In this document: positions 35,458-48,601 of the stretch, one piece after another
Layout: each line of letters starts with the position of its first letter
Position numbering within the stretch: the stretch's first letter is position 1
Source: Ulota crispa
Taxonomy: Eukaryota; Streptophyta; Bryopsida; Orthotrichales; Orthotrichaceae
Reading direction: 5' to 3'
DNA: 64,000 bases
NCBI GenBank assembly: GCA_963920765.1
Contig: OY987246.1
Location: 22,949,167 to 23,013,166 of the forward strand
Translations under genes and position numbers: made by a program
Notes under the pieces: generated by a model
Seen by the model: the letters and a program-made list of their open reading frames with translations, nothing else
What the model was told of the DNA's origin: nothing
The model's database searches: none

Positions 35458-38400
35458 ATGAATCTCTCCAGGACCCTGTTTGGGATGTCGCCCCCGCACA
35501 TCCAGCCACTGACTCCAGTGTCTGAAGTTTCAGAGCCACCGGAGTCACCCTCTCCGTACCCGTATCTGGATGGCATTCTTGAGACGCGTGAGCAGGTGAA
35601 ATCCAATCCGTGGTTCTTTATTTCTTCGTTTATAGACGACTTTCAGAAATTCAGTTTAATCTTATAGATGAAATACTATAGCTTTGCTAGAATCATAGGA
35701 CTTGTGTTTATCCCGAGCTGCAAACCTTAGACTATTTGGCCTTTGCTATCAATATCCTAATTCTTTTGCGGTCCTCCTATTCTGGCAAGTTCAATAGCTG
35801 AAGAATTGGATAATACAGAGGATGTTCTTTGATACACTTCAGTTCTGGATGTAATTAGTCAGAGCTTGAAGCTTAGAACGAATCTGATACGAAGCCATAG
35901 TTGTCTTTCCTTCATCCCTTCAGAAATCGTAGGTGGTATATAATAGTGTGTACTGTTCTTCAGAATGCCGGTAATTTCTGTTGGCGTGTACTTCTTGAGC
36001 ATTGACTTGGATCGCCGTGGGGTCTAACCACAAAGCATCGCATTACAGGTAGACGCTATGTCAGGGGACGACGAGCAAGAGGCGGAGGACATGCCTCCTC
36101 CATCAGTTCCTTTCTTTCGGCTTTTCGCATATGCCGACACGCTGGATTGGACCCTTATGACATTGGGAAGTATTGCGGCTGCAGTTCATGGCGCTGCTTT
36201 GCCATTGTACCTGTATGTCTTGGGCAGAATTATTGATATGTTTGGACGTTACCAGCAGGATATTATTTCAAGTCCCAATTCATCACTTTCTTCGAGTTTG
36301 TCGAAGGACCTATCTGATCAGATTTTGAAGGTAAATAATTTCTCATCGATCTTACTCACATACATGTTGCCTTATCGGTAGCTCATCAAAACCCCTATAG
36401 AAGGAAGGCACACAGAAGGTTCCTGCACTGATTCTTGACGTTAGATAGAATTCAGTAACTTGTTGGGCTGGTTTCGAACAACGTGTATGCTCCGCAGTGA
36501 TTATTCAATTCGCAATTGGCTTATTTGAGCTGATGATATTTTGTACATGTTAATATCCATGAAAGCAACTGCACCTTGCAAAGATATTTGACCCGTCTTT
36601 TTGGCTGCAGCTTACTCTGGACATTGTTTATATTGCTGCGGCGGTGCTTGTTGCGAGTTGGATGGGTACATTTCTCAGCACTATCTTCTTGTGTGACGGT
36701 GTGCAAAGAAGTGAAAAATTATTCCTGAAGCAGTTTAAAGCGACGTAGCTCTTGTAGTTGTCGTGAGCTGATCGTTCAGATGACAATCATTAGGAAACTA
36801 CAAGATCTGATGTAGGAAAGGACCATAATGTGGATATTGCTATCTTGAGCGCATTCCAGGAATCAAATGTTTCAAGTTCATGTAGATGCCTGATGTGTTT
36901 GGCACGAGATGACGACTCAGTTTAATCGACGATGTTGTTAAGAATTGCTCTGATTCAGGATCTTTACCTAACCTAGGGTCGGAAGTTGTCATTATCCTTC
37001 GCTATGATTTTCAAGAGTTTAGAGTTTCTAACTTTACAATGGTCTGTCTGGCAGAGGTAGCGTGTTGGCTCTACACTGGAGAGAGACAAACAGCAGCCAT
37101 TCGCTCCAAAGGTGTACAGACGTTACTGAAACAAGATCTAGTTTATTTCGATAACTTGGCAGGGAATGTTCCTTACGTGAGCCAGATTTCAAATGATATC
37201 CTCTCTGTACATTCTGCTCTTAGTGAGAAGGTAAGACTTGTTTTTTGGCAAAGATTCCTGAAAGTTGATATATTTGTTGCAAGGGTTTTGTCGGGCTTAT
37301 CTTGGCAATTGAATGTGAAAGCCGTGTTGCACATTAGACCTTCGTCTCTGTTTGGTACATTGATTGTCAATTTAAGCCTCCGATTACTGCTTATGGTGCG
37401 CTTTCTCAAGCAGTTCTTGTATTTTTAGTTAATAATTCCTAGAGAGGTGCACTTTGAAACATTTTTAGGGTAAGGGCAGCCTTAGATTGTTAAGGGTTAT
37501 GGCAAGTAACTTTCTTACGGTTTTCACAAACTCCTTTGTCATGGGTTGGCAGTCTTCACGGTGTCTAGCATGCAGTGTTTCTCATTAAGGAAATTTATTG
37601 ACAATGACAGGTGGGTAACTATATTCACAACATGGCAACCTGTGTGGGTAGCATCACCATTGGATTCTTTAGCTGTTGGCAAATTTCCCTGCTAACACTT
37701 GCCACTGGGCCCTTTATAGTAGCCGCTGGTGTTGTATCCAATATTGCTCTTACCCGGCTTGCAGAGCACGTCCATGACTCCTACTCTGAGGCTTCGAGCA
37801 TTGCTGAGCAGGTTTGTTCTTCTTTGATCTCTTTTTTTAAATGCTCTGCATGGCAGTTGTCAGTATATCCACAAGTAGTGTAACTATATCATGAATAATT
37901 AAGTAGGGTTTGTTGCTGTGTTCTGAGTGCAATTGGTATAGCTGTTTTTATTTAATCTAAATTTCTCGTGCTATGATCCCTCGAGATAGCATGTAAAATA
38001 GGTCCTCATCATCCACTGTTGTAATATTTTATAATTTAAAAAAAAATTATGAATGTAGTTTATAATTTCCTGTGTAGAGAGTTTGGAATAAACACGAATC
38101 GGGATATGCTAACAAGCTCGTTTGTACATCTGACTGCAGGCACTACTGTATATACGGACAGTTTACGCATTTGCCAATGAAACAGTTGTGAAATATGCAT
38201 TTGCCAGTGCATTGCAGCCCACATTGCAACATGGGGTGCGGATTAGCCTGGTGCAAGGTCTCGGACTAGGTTTTATCTACGGAATTGCTATCTGTTCATG
38301 TGCGTTGCAGCTGTGGGTCGGGCATTATCTCATTGTGTCTGGCAAAGTCGACGGTGGTCAAGTTTTTGTGGCTCTCTTTGCCATTATACTAAGTGGAATG

Positions 38401-41400
38401 TAAGTTGTTACTCCCCTCTCGTCATGAATGATGCCTTATAAATCTTAATAACCTTCTGGGTGGCATTTCACCAAGTACGTTAAAAGTAGTGAAGGTCAAT
38501 TCTCCTAGACTTGCACTACGTCACTCAAGTCACAACCTATTATCTGGTTCCCCAGTTACTTAGTATAACTGGTCATCATAGTTGCGTCTTTTAATCAGGA
38601 CCTTTTGGTATTCTACGCTTAGTGTTGGAGATTCGCCAGTGTCAGCACTACTAATTGAAGTTCACAGGCATTCGAAACACTCTCATTTTCTGTTTTCTTT
38701 GACACAGAGGTTTGAATCAGTCGGCCACAAATTTCCAGGTCTTTGAGCAGGGTCAGATTGCTGCACATAGGCTCTTTGCAACTTTCATTTCAAAGCCTAT
38801 GGCAAATGGCATTGATGTTGAAGGAGAAGGCATGTTAGTTGATGTTCAAGGAAATATTGAGCTTCGAAATGTCTATTTCAGCTATCCGTCACGACCAGAT
38901 GTTCCTGTACTTAGTGGGCTTTATCTTTCTCTTCCTGCGAGGAAAACTCTGGCACTCGCAGGCAGCAATGGATCTGGGAAGAGTAGTATTATTGCCCTTA
39001 TCGAGCGCTTCTATGATCCAACACTTGGTCAGTAATTTCTAATACTTTCTGTTATGCGTCAATTTTGGAAACTTGTATGCGAAGTCATTTCAATTATGGT
39101 AAACGAGGAAATCTTTGTGCAACCCCAATGGTTTAAATAACGATTTAGAGGCGCAAACGAAGTTGGTAGGATACATGTCTATATTTATGTCTACTGACTA
39201 TCTTTGTGGGAGGGGCATCTGTTTGTTTGCGGCAATTGTGATATATTACAAACAATAAGGGAAAGATACTTTGCTAACGAAGGCAAGGAATGGCATTGTA
39301 TTCTGCTGGTTATGATGTCGCCTTCCTTTTACTGCCTTGAAATGTCAAATCTTACGAGAAAGAATTGCCTCTACTGTATCGTTTTGGTGGCTTTCTTTTG
39401 CTTCCTCCAGTTGTATATTCAAGATGTTGTTTGTCGGTCTAATTTTCTTTTTATAATCGCAGGTGAGGTGCTTTTAGACGGAGAAAACATTAGAAATCTT
39501 AAGATGGAATGGCTCCGAAATCAAATGGGACTAGTAAGTCAAGAGCCTGCTCTTTTTAAGGGAAGCATCATGGAGAACATTTGCTATGGTCGTGAAGCTA
39601 GTATCGACGAAATTGAGGAGGCCGCAAAAATTGCACATGCACATACGTTCATCAGCTCCTTACCAGAAGGCTATGAAACACAGGTAGCAAGCACTATCGT
39701 CGTTAGTTGCTTACATCTCCTATTGCAGTTCAGAAGCGATTGAAACACCTCTGTTCTTTTCTCAATGGTTACAGACCAGTTGTGTTTGTGAGACTGTTGG
39801 GATCCTACTGAGGATATAGAATCTCCTTTATAATGCTGATGTTTTATTTAGCGACTTCTTGTCTCGGTTAGACTCAAACACTCTTTTCAGTCTCTCATAC
39901 AGTTGTTCCATGTTGTAGGTGGGTGATAGCAGGCTTGGGCTTTCAGAAGAAAGAAAAGTGAAAATAGCAATTGCTAGAGCGGTTCTCAAGAACCCTCGGA
40001 TTCTCCTGCTTGATGAGGCAACGGGCACGTTGGATATGGAGGCAGCGCAGAACGTTCAGCAGGCTTTAGATATTTTAATGCTGGGCAGATCATCAATAGT
40101 AATAGCGCATCGTCTTTCAAGTGTACGTAATGCTGATGTGATTGCTGTTCTCGATGAGGGGCAGCTGGTTGAAATGGGAACGCATGATGAGTTGATGGGA
40201 CTAGATGGTGCCTATATTGATTTGATTCGACTACAGGAAACTGCCAAACAACCTAGGAGGTAAGTTGGACTTGAAATATTAAGTTACAGCACCTAACAAA
40301 CATGGGTATGAAGCCCTCATGTTTGTGCGGTCTTGATATTTAAGTTCCTTGTTCATGTATTTAATCGCATAGTTTTCGCAATTTTCTGAGCATCTTACTG
40401 AGGATTTCTGCTTGCTGAGATTAGAACTGGAGTTGGATGAAGTTGAGTTACTTTTTTTGCGACGAGTTTTTATATTTATCTTACTGCATTGTGTACTGAC
40501 GTTAATTGTCCTTGTTTATTGGCTCCAGACCTCCTCCAAAACTATTTGTACCTCCTCCACCACAAGACTGTATACCTTCAAACTATAGCAAGCCACCGTC
40601 TCCTCGCATGGTGAAATCTCCGTCCCTGAAGCGACAAAGTTGTGTCCGAGATCGACCCGACTATCTTGCCGCTGCTGATTCACGACCTTCTTGTTTTACC
40701 CTACCCCTTGTACACGTTTCCAGAGAGAGCGAGAACGGTAGCGTTGAGATGCAAAGTGTAAAACCTGAACAATCTGTGAAGAGACAAGACAGCTTCGAGA
40801 ATGCATTTAGCGAGTCTCTTTCGCCAGTCGACTTGCAACGACAGACCTCAGAACCTTTCCGTCCAGAGTCTCCTGCTTCTCCTCTTTTAGTTGATCCTGA
40901 AGATGAGCGATCACATTCTAAGACGTTTAGTAGATCTCCTTCTCAGTACAAGGACTTTGAGACCGACGAGTATGAACCTACAAGCACAAGCACAAGCACT
41001 AGCACAAGCATACCATCGCTCTGGAAACTTGCGAAGCTGAGTTCACCTGAGTGGTTCTGTGCATTCTTAGGAAGTTTGGGAGCTATCTTGTTTGGGTCTC
41101 TTAATCCTCTTTTTGCCTTTCTGTTAGTTCAAATCGCCGAGGTTTATTATTACTCAAGTCAAAATTTGTTGCGTGACGAGCTGAGCAAATGGTGTTCGAT
41201 ACTTGTGGGGTTGGCTCTGGCCACCATCTTAGCAAACTTTCTGCAGCACTTTTATTTCGGAATTATGGGAGAAAAGATGACCGAACGAGTCCGTCGGCTC
41301 ATGTTCTCAGGTACGTAATGTGACTGGATCAATGTTATATTTCAGTTTAATCTCGCAAAAGAAAATTCAGGGTCTTCGGGAAGGATTACATTTTAGTGGT

Positions 41401-43496
41401 GTGAAGTTACACACCTTGCGTCACACTGCCTGTTGAACTCCTGGTTTTTTTTCTTGTATATCTCTGGCTTTATGAAGATTTTAGATTTTGGGAAGGCCTG
41501 GTTTGTAGATTTATTCACTCCTCTTTCCTCGAAATCTTTGCTGCAAGATTAGAGTCTAATTTTTCTTTTTGCATCATTCCTCATCATTCATCAAAGGTGG
41601 GCGACTAATCGGTGTTTTTTCTTTGGTGTTCTTTTTGGCCTTTTGACAGCAATGTTACGCAATGAAGTGGGTTGGTTTGACAAGGAAGAAAACTCTCCGG
41701 AAGTGCTATCCATTCGCCTAGGCCATGATGCTGCCTATGTGAAGGCTACATTCAGCAACCGGTTATCTGTGTTTATTCAAGACGTCGCTGCTGTTGTCGT
41801 TGCCCTTGCTCTGGCATTTGTTCTACAGTGGCGATTCGGGCTTGTTGCACTTGCAACAATACCTCTACTCGTCTTTGCATCAATAACACAGGTTTTTCTC
41901 TTTAAACCTCCTGGATGATAGTTCATTGAGCGTTATGATCATGCGCTGGTCTCAAGGGGGGCTGTTGTACAGCAGATTGAAATCTCCGTTGAAATCCAGA
42001 TCATGCCAGTTTCAATGCGATAAAGCAGAATGATAATCAGGATTTGTATATTTGCCAGGAGAACTGTTGATATTGCGTTATTCCTATGTGAACGCAGTCT
42101 TGCACCTAACAAGCTTTCCTGGTATCTTTGCAGCAAATGTGGAATTCAGGATTTTCAGGAGATGTGAGAGATGCCCATAAAGATGCCCGACAGATCTTAG
42201 AGGAAGCAGTTGCAAATATGCACACTGTGATGTCGTTCTCCGGTGGTACAAAAATTCTTGATCTTTTCCATAACGAGCTGAAGACGCCCCTACGGAGAAG
42301 CCTCATTAGAGGTCAAATATATGGGTGTCTCTATGGTGCAGCTCAGTTTTTTCTGTTTGCTTGCAATGCGCTCGTCCTATATTATGCTTCATTACTCGTC
42401 AGGAGACAACAGGACACAAGTTTCCCAAATTTGCTTAAAGCATTCATCGTGTTCACCTTCACTACCTTTGTTCTAGTTGAGTCTTTTGGGTTAGGGCCTG
42501 TGATCATGAGGCGGCGTAAATCGATTGCACCAGTGTTTAATATTCTAGATCGGGGCTTGACGATGGGAACTGAAGAGGAGGGTCTAAAACCGCCCTTCGT
42601 GGCTGGCCGTATTGAGTTTCGTCACGTGGGATTCAGGTGAGAATCGTAAGACATCTTTGAATTAATTCGTTTTTGTCGATTTAGAGTCGTAGTGCGTGCA
42701 TTTAACTCTCTGGTTTATGATGGGAGTGGCATTTGAAACCTTGACTTACCGCTTGAACCTCGTCCGCAGATATCCGGTTCGGCCAGAGGTGCCCATTTTG
42801 ACACATTTCAACCTGAAAGTGGAGGCAGGGCAGACCGTAGCTGTTGTAGGGACCACAGGTTCTGGTAAAAGCACAGTGCTTTCCCTGCTTGTAAGATTCT
42901 ATGAGCCCACAGGCGGCAGAATATTGCTCGATGGGAATGATTTGAAGAACTTCAACTTAAGATGGCTACGCAGCCACATTGGGATAGTGCCCCAAGAACC
43001 TGTGCTCTTCTCAACATCAATTCGCAACAACATCATTTACGGACGACACAATGCGACAGAAGCTGAAATCAAAGAAGCTTCCAGGATTGCGAACGCTCAC
43101 CATTTTATCAGCAGTTTATCACAGGGTTATGACACAATAATTGGAGACCAGGGGATACAACTGACAGCCGGTCAGCGGCTAAGAATTGCCATTGCACGTA
43201 CAGTTTTGAAAAATGCTCCTCTCTTACTTATCGATGAGCCGACGTCATTACTAGAGGCTGAGTCAAGCAAGGTGGTCAATGAGGCTATTGATCAGCTGAT
43301 TGTGGGTAATCGGACTACTGTTGTTATAGCTCACAGACTAGCCATGCTCCGGCGAGTGGACGTAGTTGCAATGTTGCATGATGGGGAGGTTGATGACCAA
43401 GGCAGCCACGATGAGTTGATGAACAAGTGCGGGCTATATGCTCGGCTGATGCAGCCTCAATTCAGCAGAACTTTGCGGCAGCATCGTCATTCCTGA
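35458..43496 (+). CDS. ABCB6/20: ABCB-type full-size ABC transporter, ABCB6/ABCB20 clade, 13 exons
   Basis: Exons: 35458-35595, 36049-36330, 36611-36665, 37055-37230, 37611-37811, 38140-38399, 38708-39027, 39463-39683, 39919-40259, 40529-41310, 41650-41891, 42134-42636, 42770-43496. All introns are GT-AG and the frame stays open: 4,248 bp, 1,415 residues, close to Arabidopsis ABCB6/20. The opening [20 protein letters not shown] is diagnostic of this clade. Order: TMD1, NBD1, Ser/Pro-rich linker (about 665-840, with a TSTSTS run), TMD2, NBD2. NBD1: Walker [10 protein letters not shown] (456-464), signature degenerate LSEER (559-563), Walker B LLLDE (E584), H615. NBD2: Walker [10 protein letters not shown] (1201-1209), Q1249, signature LTAGQ (1305-1309), E1330, H1362; the D-loop has Glu (1336) where Asp is usual. 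Arabidopsis ABCB6/20 are reported to act in auxin transport; a plasma-membrane exporter is inferred. An upstream non-coding exon cannot be excluded. Confidence 0.93.
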
Positions 43497-45161
43497 GGTC
43501 CGTCGTTCTTGGTTCACGTTAACGTTGGAGACAAAGAAGCTAACTTCTGCCAAGAAAGATAACTTTATTCCAGGTTATCAAGCAGCAGGAAAGCGTCGAT
43601 GTACATAAACGTATTGCTTCGATCTGTCAGAGGTTATTTGCCGTTGGGGCTTTTTTTGATGGCCGCAGCAGCAAGAGTCATCGTGCATCGTAGAGGTGGG
43701 CTGATACATTAATTTCTGAACAGCCCACCGTCTTGGTAGCCTCCCGGTATCCCCACTTTTTTAGTAGTTTGTGGCGTTCGCAACATCACTACAAACATGC
43801 AGTTTACAGGAGATCTTCAGCTCTGGACCCGGCATATGATTTTTGAGTCAAAGGATCTCGAACCTAGAGAATCTATAAGCCTACAAGCTGCACATTGGCA
43901 CCAAAGGAAGAAAGTGGCTTATGGACCTCACCAAGGCGTCAAAAAGTGAGTTAATAACAACCGCTCCTCATGTCATGTTCGTTCAAAGTATGAGGATTTT
44001 GAAACATAGCATTAGCTTATTATTATACTGTTTTTGAGGGATTCCAAAGTTAGCAAATCTGGAGCAGATCTTTAGTCCAGTTTTTCAAGCATACTCCTTC
44101 GAGCTTTTCTGACTGCAACCTGAAATGTTGCTGTTCTTATGTGTTGCCACCCAACCAGATCTTCATGTACTTTTAGAAATGTCAAGACGGGGAGCCGGGA
44201 GTGAATTGAATCTCGTGTTTCTAAGCAAGTGGCATAATGGAGAGGCCATGTTCCAACTCCACATTCTTACTTCAGGCTTATTCTTCTCCACCACAGAGCC
44301 TCCCAGAGCCCAGAAACCAAAAGTAAGGACTTCAGAACTAGCGCACTGATATTCTGTTACTTGACTAGTCCCTAATGGGGATATCCAAAGATTGTCCATT
44401 CATTACATTAGAAATTCCATCTGCATAACTTGCATCTTGTTTTTTTGGGGTGTGACAGTCGAGATTGTTTATCATGGTATTGGGGATTTGGAGAGGCCAA
44501 TGGGAGTCACTATTTACAAGAATTCTTTTTCAAAATTGGACGTTCTTTTCATCTCGTCTTTTTAAAAATGAGTCTGAATTTGCCTTCTTTTTTTCAAGGT
44601 GCTACTCAGTTACAGCATCACCACCGTGGGGCGGTGAAACCCCCACGGCATAAGCCTCCACCGTGGCTCAGCAAACTTCGGTAGGAGTTTGTGCTCGAGT
44701 TTGTAGGGAAAAGGATGGACTTCAGGAATTATATATACACTATATTGAATGATTGTACTTTGAGATATATTTGTCTAGTATATGTATTTTAAAACAACTT
44801 ATTGTAGGTACAATGGCAGAACTTCAAGATCTACTTACTCAATACTCACATCGTTTTTTTTTTATACTTTTTGGAAAGTCACACTGAGAAAATCTAGGAT
44901 CCAAATAATTGCATAATACTCCCTTTATATGGTAACAAGTGGCCCATTGAAACTTCATGTTTTTTTTAAATCAAGTTTTGTTGATCATACTGTAAAACAC
45001 ATCAAACCCTAAACCCTAAACACCCATAAGCGTAAAATCAAGGCGTTTGTAAGTTAGCTAGAGGAAACTAAAAATATTGGCATCAATTTCAAAGTTCCAA
45101 TTGCAAGCGTTTGTTCACAAAATAAGTCCAAAGTCCAAAGTCACTAAAACTGCGTAGTAGT
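43497..45161. other. 3' flank of ABCB and spacer
   Basis: The first few hundred bases should be ABCB 3' UTR; no firm poly(A) signal was chosen. A hairpin-prone segment lies near 44620-44650 (CCGTGGGG against CCCCCACGG). Two CCCTAAA telomere-type units sit near 45006-45020, too few to be more than a motif. No further gene was recognised. Confidence 0.45.
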
Positions 45162-45356
45162 GTGTAGGAGATGCTAAAAACAATGCAATGGGGCATTCAA
45201 AATCGTCATGCAAGTCACCTACAATCATCACTTTATCACTCACAACCATCACTTAAGTACCCATAACCAATTTTTAATATACAGTATGTTAGTCATTGAC
45301 ACTAACACAATAGATCTCAGGGATGAGGACACCTGTGGAGAGGGGCGCTCCTACCT
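45162..45356. repeat. AGGTAG-family element
   Basis: It runs from GTGTAGGAGATGCTAAAA to GGCGCTCCTACCT followed by TA. It is the inverted relative of 977-1260 and abuts the TTAA element that starts at 45356. Confidence 0.5.
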
Positions 45357-46270
45357 TAACCCTTTAAAGACCACACACACTTTCTTAAAATCCACTAGAA
45401 ATTGGGGCAATAAAATTAGATGTGCATTTGAATCAAATGTGAACCCAATTTGAATAATCCAACCGTACAAATGTGAAGGACACCTTGTTTGTTGTAATGT
45501 ATTGAATTTTTAGCTAGATCTACCGTTGGAGGTGAAATATTATAATGATTGAGTGAGCCGTATATGGAAACTCTCTAGTTTTTCAAGCTTGTGTGGTTTT
45601 GCATGTTAACTCTTCATGCAAACTTTGATTGAGAAGAGCCTTACATTTCTAGAAAGCAAGGTTTCCCACCTTTCCAACAAGACTAGTTTCACACAAAATA
45701 AACAACAATAACAATTACAAGGTGTAGCTAAGTGGACAAAAAAGGTAAAAAATCCCGTGTTTTTTGCTACCCTAAAACGATTCTACAAGAAATTTGATAA
45801 TTGTTATGGAAAATTTGATTGGTGAAAGCAATCAAGAATTGGCCGTAAATGTAGGATGGTTTAATAATAAAATAAAATGATAGTGGCATTTCAATGCATT
45901 CTAGAATACTACAATTGTACCACTATTGTATAGAGAAACAATACAAGTGTATTCTTTAAGCAATTTGAAATTTTTTAAGATTGCACAATTGAATTGTGGC
46001 ATTCTTCTTGGATATTTGATGTATTGTGCTATTGCTTTGATCCATCTTTGACCAAATATAGATACATATTTTGAGACCATGATGTATAAACACCATTAGT
46101 TATCAACTAACATATCTGATTCCATTATTGTTTCTTGGGTTGAATGCAAAATTCTTGTGATCACAAACGTTCTTCAAGACCATTTTCCAAATTGTTGAGC
46201 AATTTTATTGTATAGACCAAAAACTACTCTCCTGAACCAAAATATGGTTCGGTGGTCTCTAAAGAGTTAA
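45356..46270. mobile_element. TTAA-type element
   Basis: 915 bp bounded by TTAA on both sides, with short diverged termini CCCTTTAAAGACC on the left and CTCTTTAGAGACC reversed on the right. The interior is AT-rich without ORFs. The left TTAA overlaps the TA that bounds the neighbouring AGGTAG element. Confidence 0.65.
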
Positions 46271-46722
46271 GGGTCCAAATTTTATGTTAGCATTGTATGT
46301 AATCATTGCAACCTATGCAAACATTGGGTTTGGTGTAATACATCGTTATACAACCCACTCAAAACTATTGAAAAAACACAAGTTTTCAATGAGCCACTGA
46401 TGTTGCCAAACAAAAAGAGCCCTATGCAATTGGATGCTAGATTCTATCATTGCAAATAGTGTGTGCTTTCAAAAAGTATATATAAATAGAACCATATTGG
46501 ATAAATAGATCTTAAAATTCTACCATTGCACTACAATAAGTTGTTTTAAAAAACAACAAAGTACAATCATTGCATTCATTGTGTATACATTTCCTTCCGT
46601 CCACTTTTTTTCCCTAAAAACATAGGCATAAACACCTAATGCAGCTGCTTATTAAATCACGGTGGAGGCCTTTACCAGAGCGATTATCGCCCTATAAGGT
46701 AGCAGCACCCATAACCGTCAAA

Positions 46723-48278
46723 TTAACCCCTAAAGGATCACTTGTCCTTGTAAGAGACAAATGGGATTTTGGGCATGTACTTATGACTAAACTAATTTGT
46801 GTAATTTATTGAAATTTTAATGTACAATGGGAAATTCAAAAATTTGAGTGGGCATTTAATTTTTCCTCATTTTGACATTTACTGAAGAAATTAAAAATGA
46901 ATTTATGAGAATTTTTGTTTGGCGGGCAGCCCAAAAACTTTAAAAATTGTATTTTTTTAAAACAAAAATTTGAGGTTAGTTCTTTAGACTTACTTATAGG
47001 TGGGAAGCTTTGAATTATTCAATTCTAATTGATGAGATGAAAGTTATGAGAAGTTTTAGTTTGCAGGTAGGCATAGTTTTGAGATTTTCCACACCTACCC
47101 GCAAACTAAAAGTACTTCTCCTAACTTTCATCTCATCAATTAGAACTGAATGATTCAAAGCTTCCCACATATATGTAAGTCTAAAGAACTAATCTCAAAT
47201 TTTTGTTAAAAAAAATACAATTTTTAAAGAAGATTCTGGGCTGCTTGCCAAACAAAAATTTTCAAAAATTCAATTTTAACTTCTTCAATAAATGTCAGAA
47301 TTAAAAAAAAAGAAAAGATGCCCACACAAATCTTTGAATTCCCCATTGTCCATAAAAGTTTCCAAAAATCACACAAAGTGATTTAGCCATTGGTATATGC
47401 CCGAAATCCCATTTAACACCATATTTGTTATAATGAGAGAATGGGGACCTCTCAAAAAGAAACATGTTGGCTTTGACCAAAATCACCAATTTCTATCCAA
47501 AATCACCAATTTTCATTAAAATGAGAGTTTTTAGCTCAAATCAAGCTAAATTGACATAAAACCTTTCAATTTTAGGTCAAACATGAAAGGTCTTATGTCA
47601 ATTCACCTTGATTTGAGCTGAATTGACCTAAAACCTTTTGTCAAATTGACCTAATTTTTTTTGAATTTTGGGTAAATTAACTCTCATTTTACTAGAAAAC
47701 TTTCATTATAACAAATGTCATCTATTAGATGTTTTACTATTTTCAAAGGTTGCTTTTTGTGGATCATTTGATTGACTGAAATAGAATACATCAAAGTTGT
47801 AGGTCTCCCAAAATCTTGGTTTTGGTGAAAATGGCATGGGCGCTCATGGGTTAACCTACCAGTCCAATTCATATATACACTACTTATGCCCATATCAATG
47901 ATTCAATGTGCTAGTCTGCTTGTACAAAGCACCAAACATCATATTTGTTAATGTGGGAAAACAATGGATACCATTTTGTACCTCACCTCAATCCAAAATA
48001 GCCACCTTAATTCAATTAAGGAAGTCACCTAAAATCTAGTTAATGAACTAACTTTTGTCCAAAATTTCAGAAGTTAATGAACTTTCTGTCCAAAATGAGC
48101 ATTTTCTAGAAGAAATATATCTTATTTCATTGGAAAACAATCAACAGATTCCCAATTCAATGAATTTGGAGTTCTTTAGAAAAAAAAACCAATAGTCCCA
48201 CTTTGTACTTTTTTTTCCAAATTAACGAATATGACGTTATTTGTCCCCCGTAGGGACACTTGGTCCTTTAGGAGTTAA
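46723..48278. mobile_element. TTAA-family palindromic element, nested, with its own insertion
   Basis: It begins TTAACCCCTAAAGGATC and ends GGTCCTTTAGGAGTTAA. Its left and central part (46723-47414) is the palindromic form seen at 7820-8546, turning around near 47070-47095. It sits exactly at the TTAA of the host element, which appears once in the uninterrupted copy at 11030-11330. An 824 bp piece has inserted near its right end. Confidence 0.85.
47415..48238. mobile_element. Unclassified 824 bp insertion, third nesting level
   Basis: It interrupts the TTAA element between CCCATTT and GTCCCC, with ATTT repeated on both sides. The ends are weakly inverted (AACACCATATTTGTTA against AACGTCATATTCGTTA). 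It contains a smaller inverted pair (ATTTGTTATAATGA, about 47425-47718) and an orphan right end of the GAGCGCC type near 47838, so it is itself composite. Confidence 0.5.
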
Positions 48279-48522
48279 GGGTTTTGAACATGATGATTAT
48301 TAACAAACATCTAGCAAAGTATAGGATCTTGTTAGCAAGAGAAAAATAATGAGTTTTGCACTTTTGAATGTATTATTTGGATATTGTGAGAATAAGTTGT
48401 GAGTTTATAAAGAGCCAATTGCAATTGCACCTAGTACCAACACTAAGGTTTCATGTTCACATGTTGTACATCCTTGTAATTACATCTATTCACTTCCACA
48501 AATTTTCCAAAATTTTAGAGGT

Positions 48523-48588
48523 GATGGTTATGGGTACACTGATGGTTATGGGTACACTGATGGTTATGGGTACACTGATGGTTATGGG
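48523..48588. repeat. 18 bp tandem repeat next to an element terminus
   Basis: Three perfect units of GATGGTTATGGGTACACT plus a 12-base partial unit that runs into the AGGTAG element's right tip. As with the 27 bp array at 32701, sequence at one end only of a TIR element is reiterated. Confidence 0.95.
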
Positions 48589-48601
48589 TGTTGCTACTTT
48601 A

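Larger units (their letters stand above)
46697..48599. mobile_element. AGGTAG-family element split by a TTAA element
   Basis: The left tip, AGGTAGCAGCACCCATAACC, lies at 46697; the right part resumes at 48279 and ends GGTGTTGCTACTT. TA flanks both sides. Without the insertion it matches the copies at 11030-11330 and 61487-61800. Confidence 0.75.

Noticed and set aside
45004..45022. Telomere-type CCCTAAA units
   Set aside because: Only about two units; telomeric DNA would need many more. Short motifs like this occur by chance and inside transposons.
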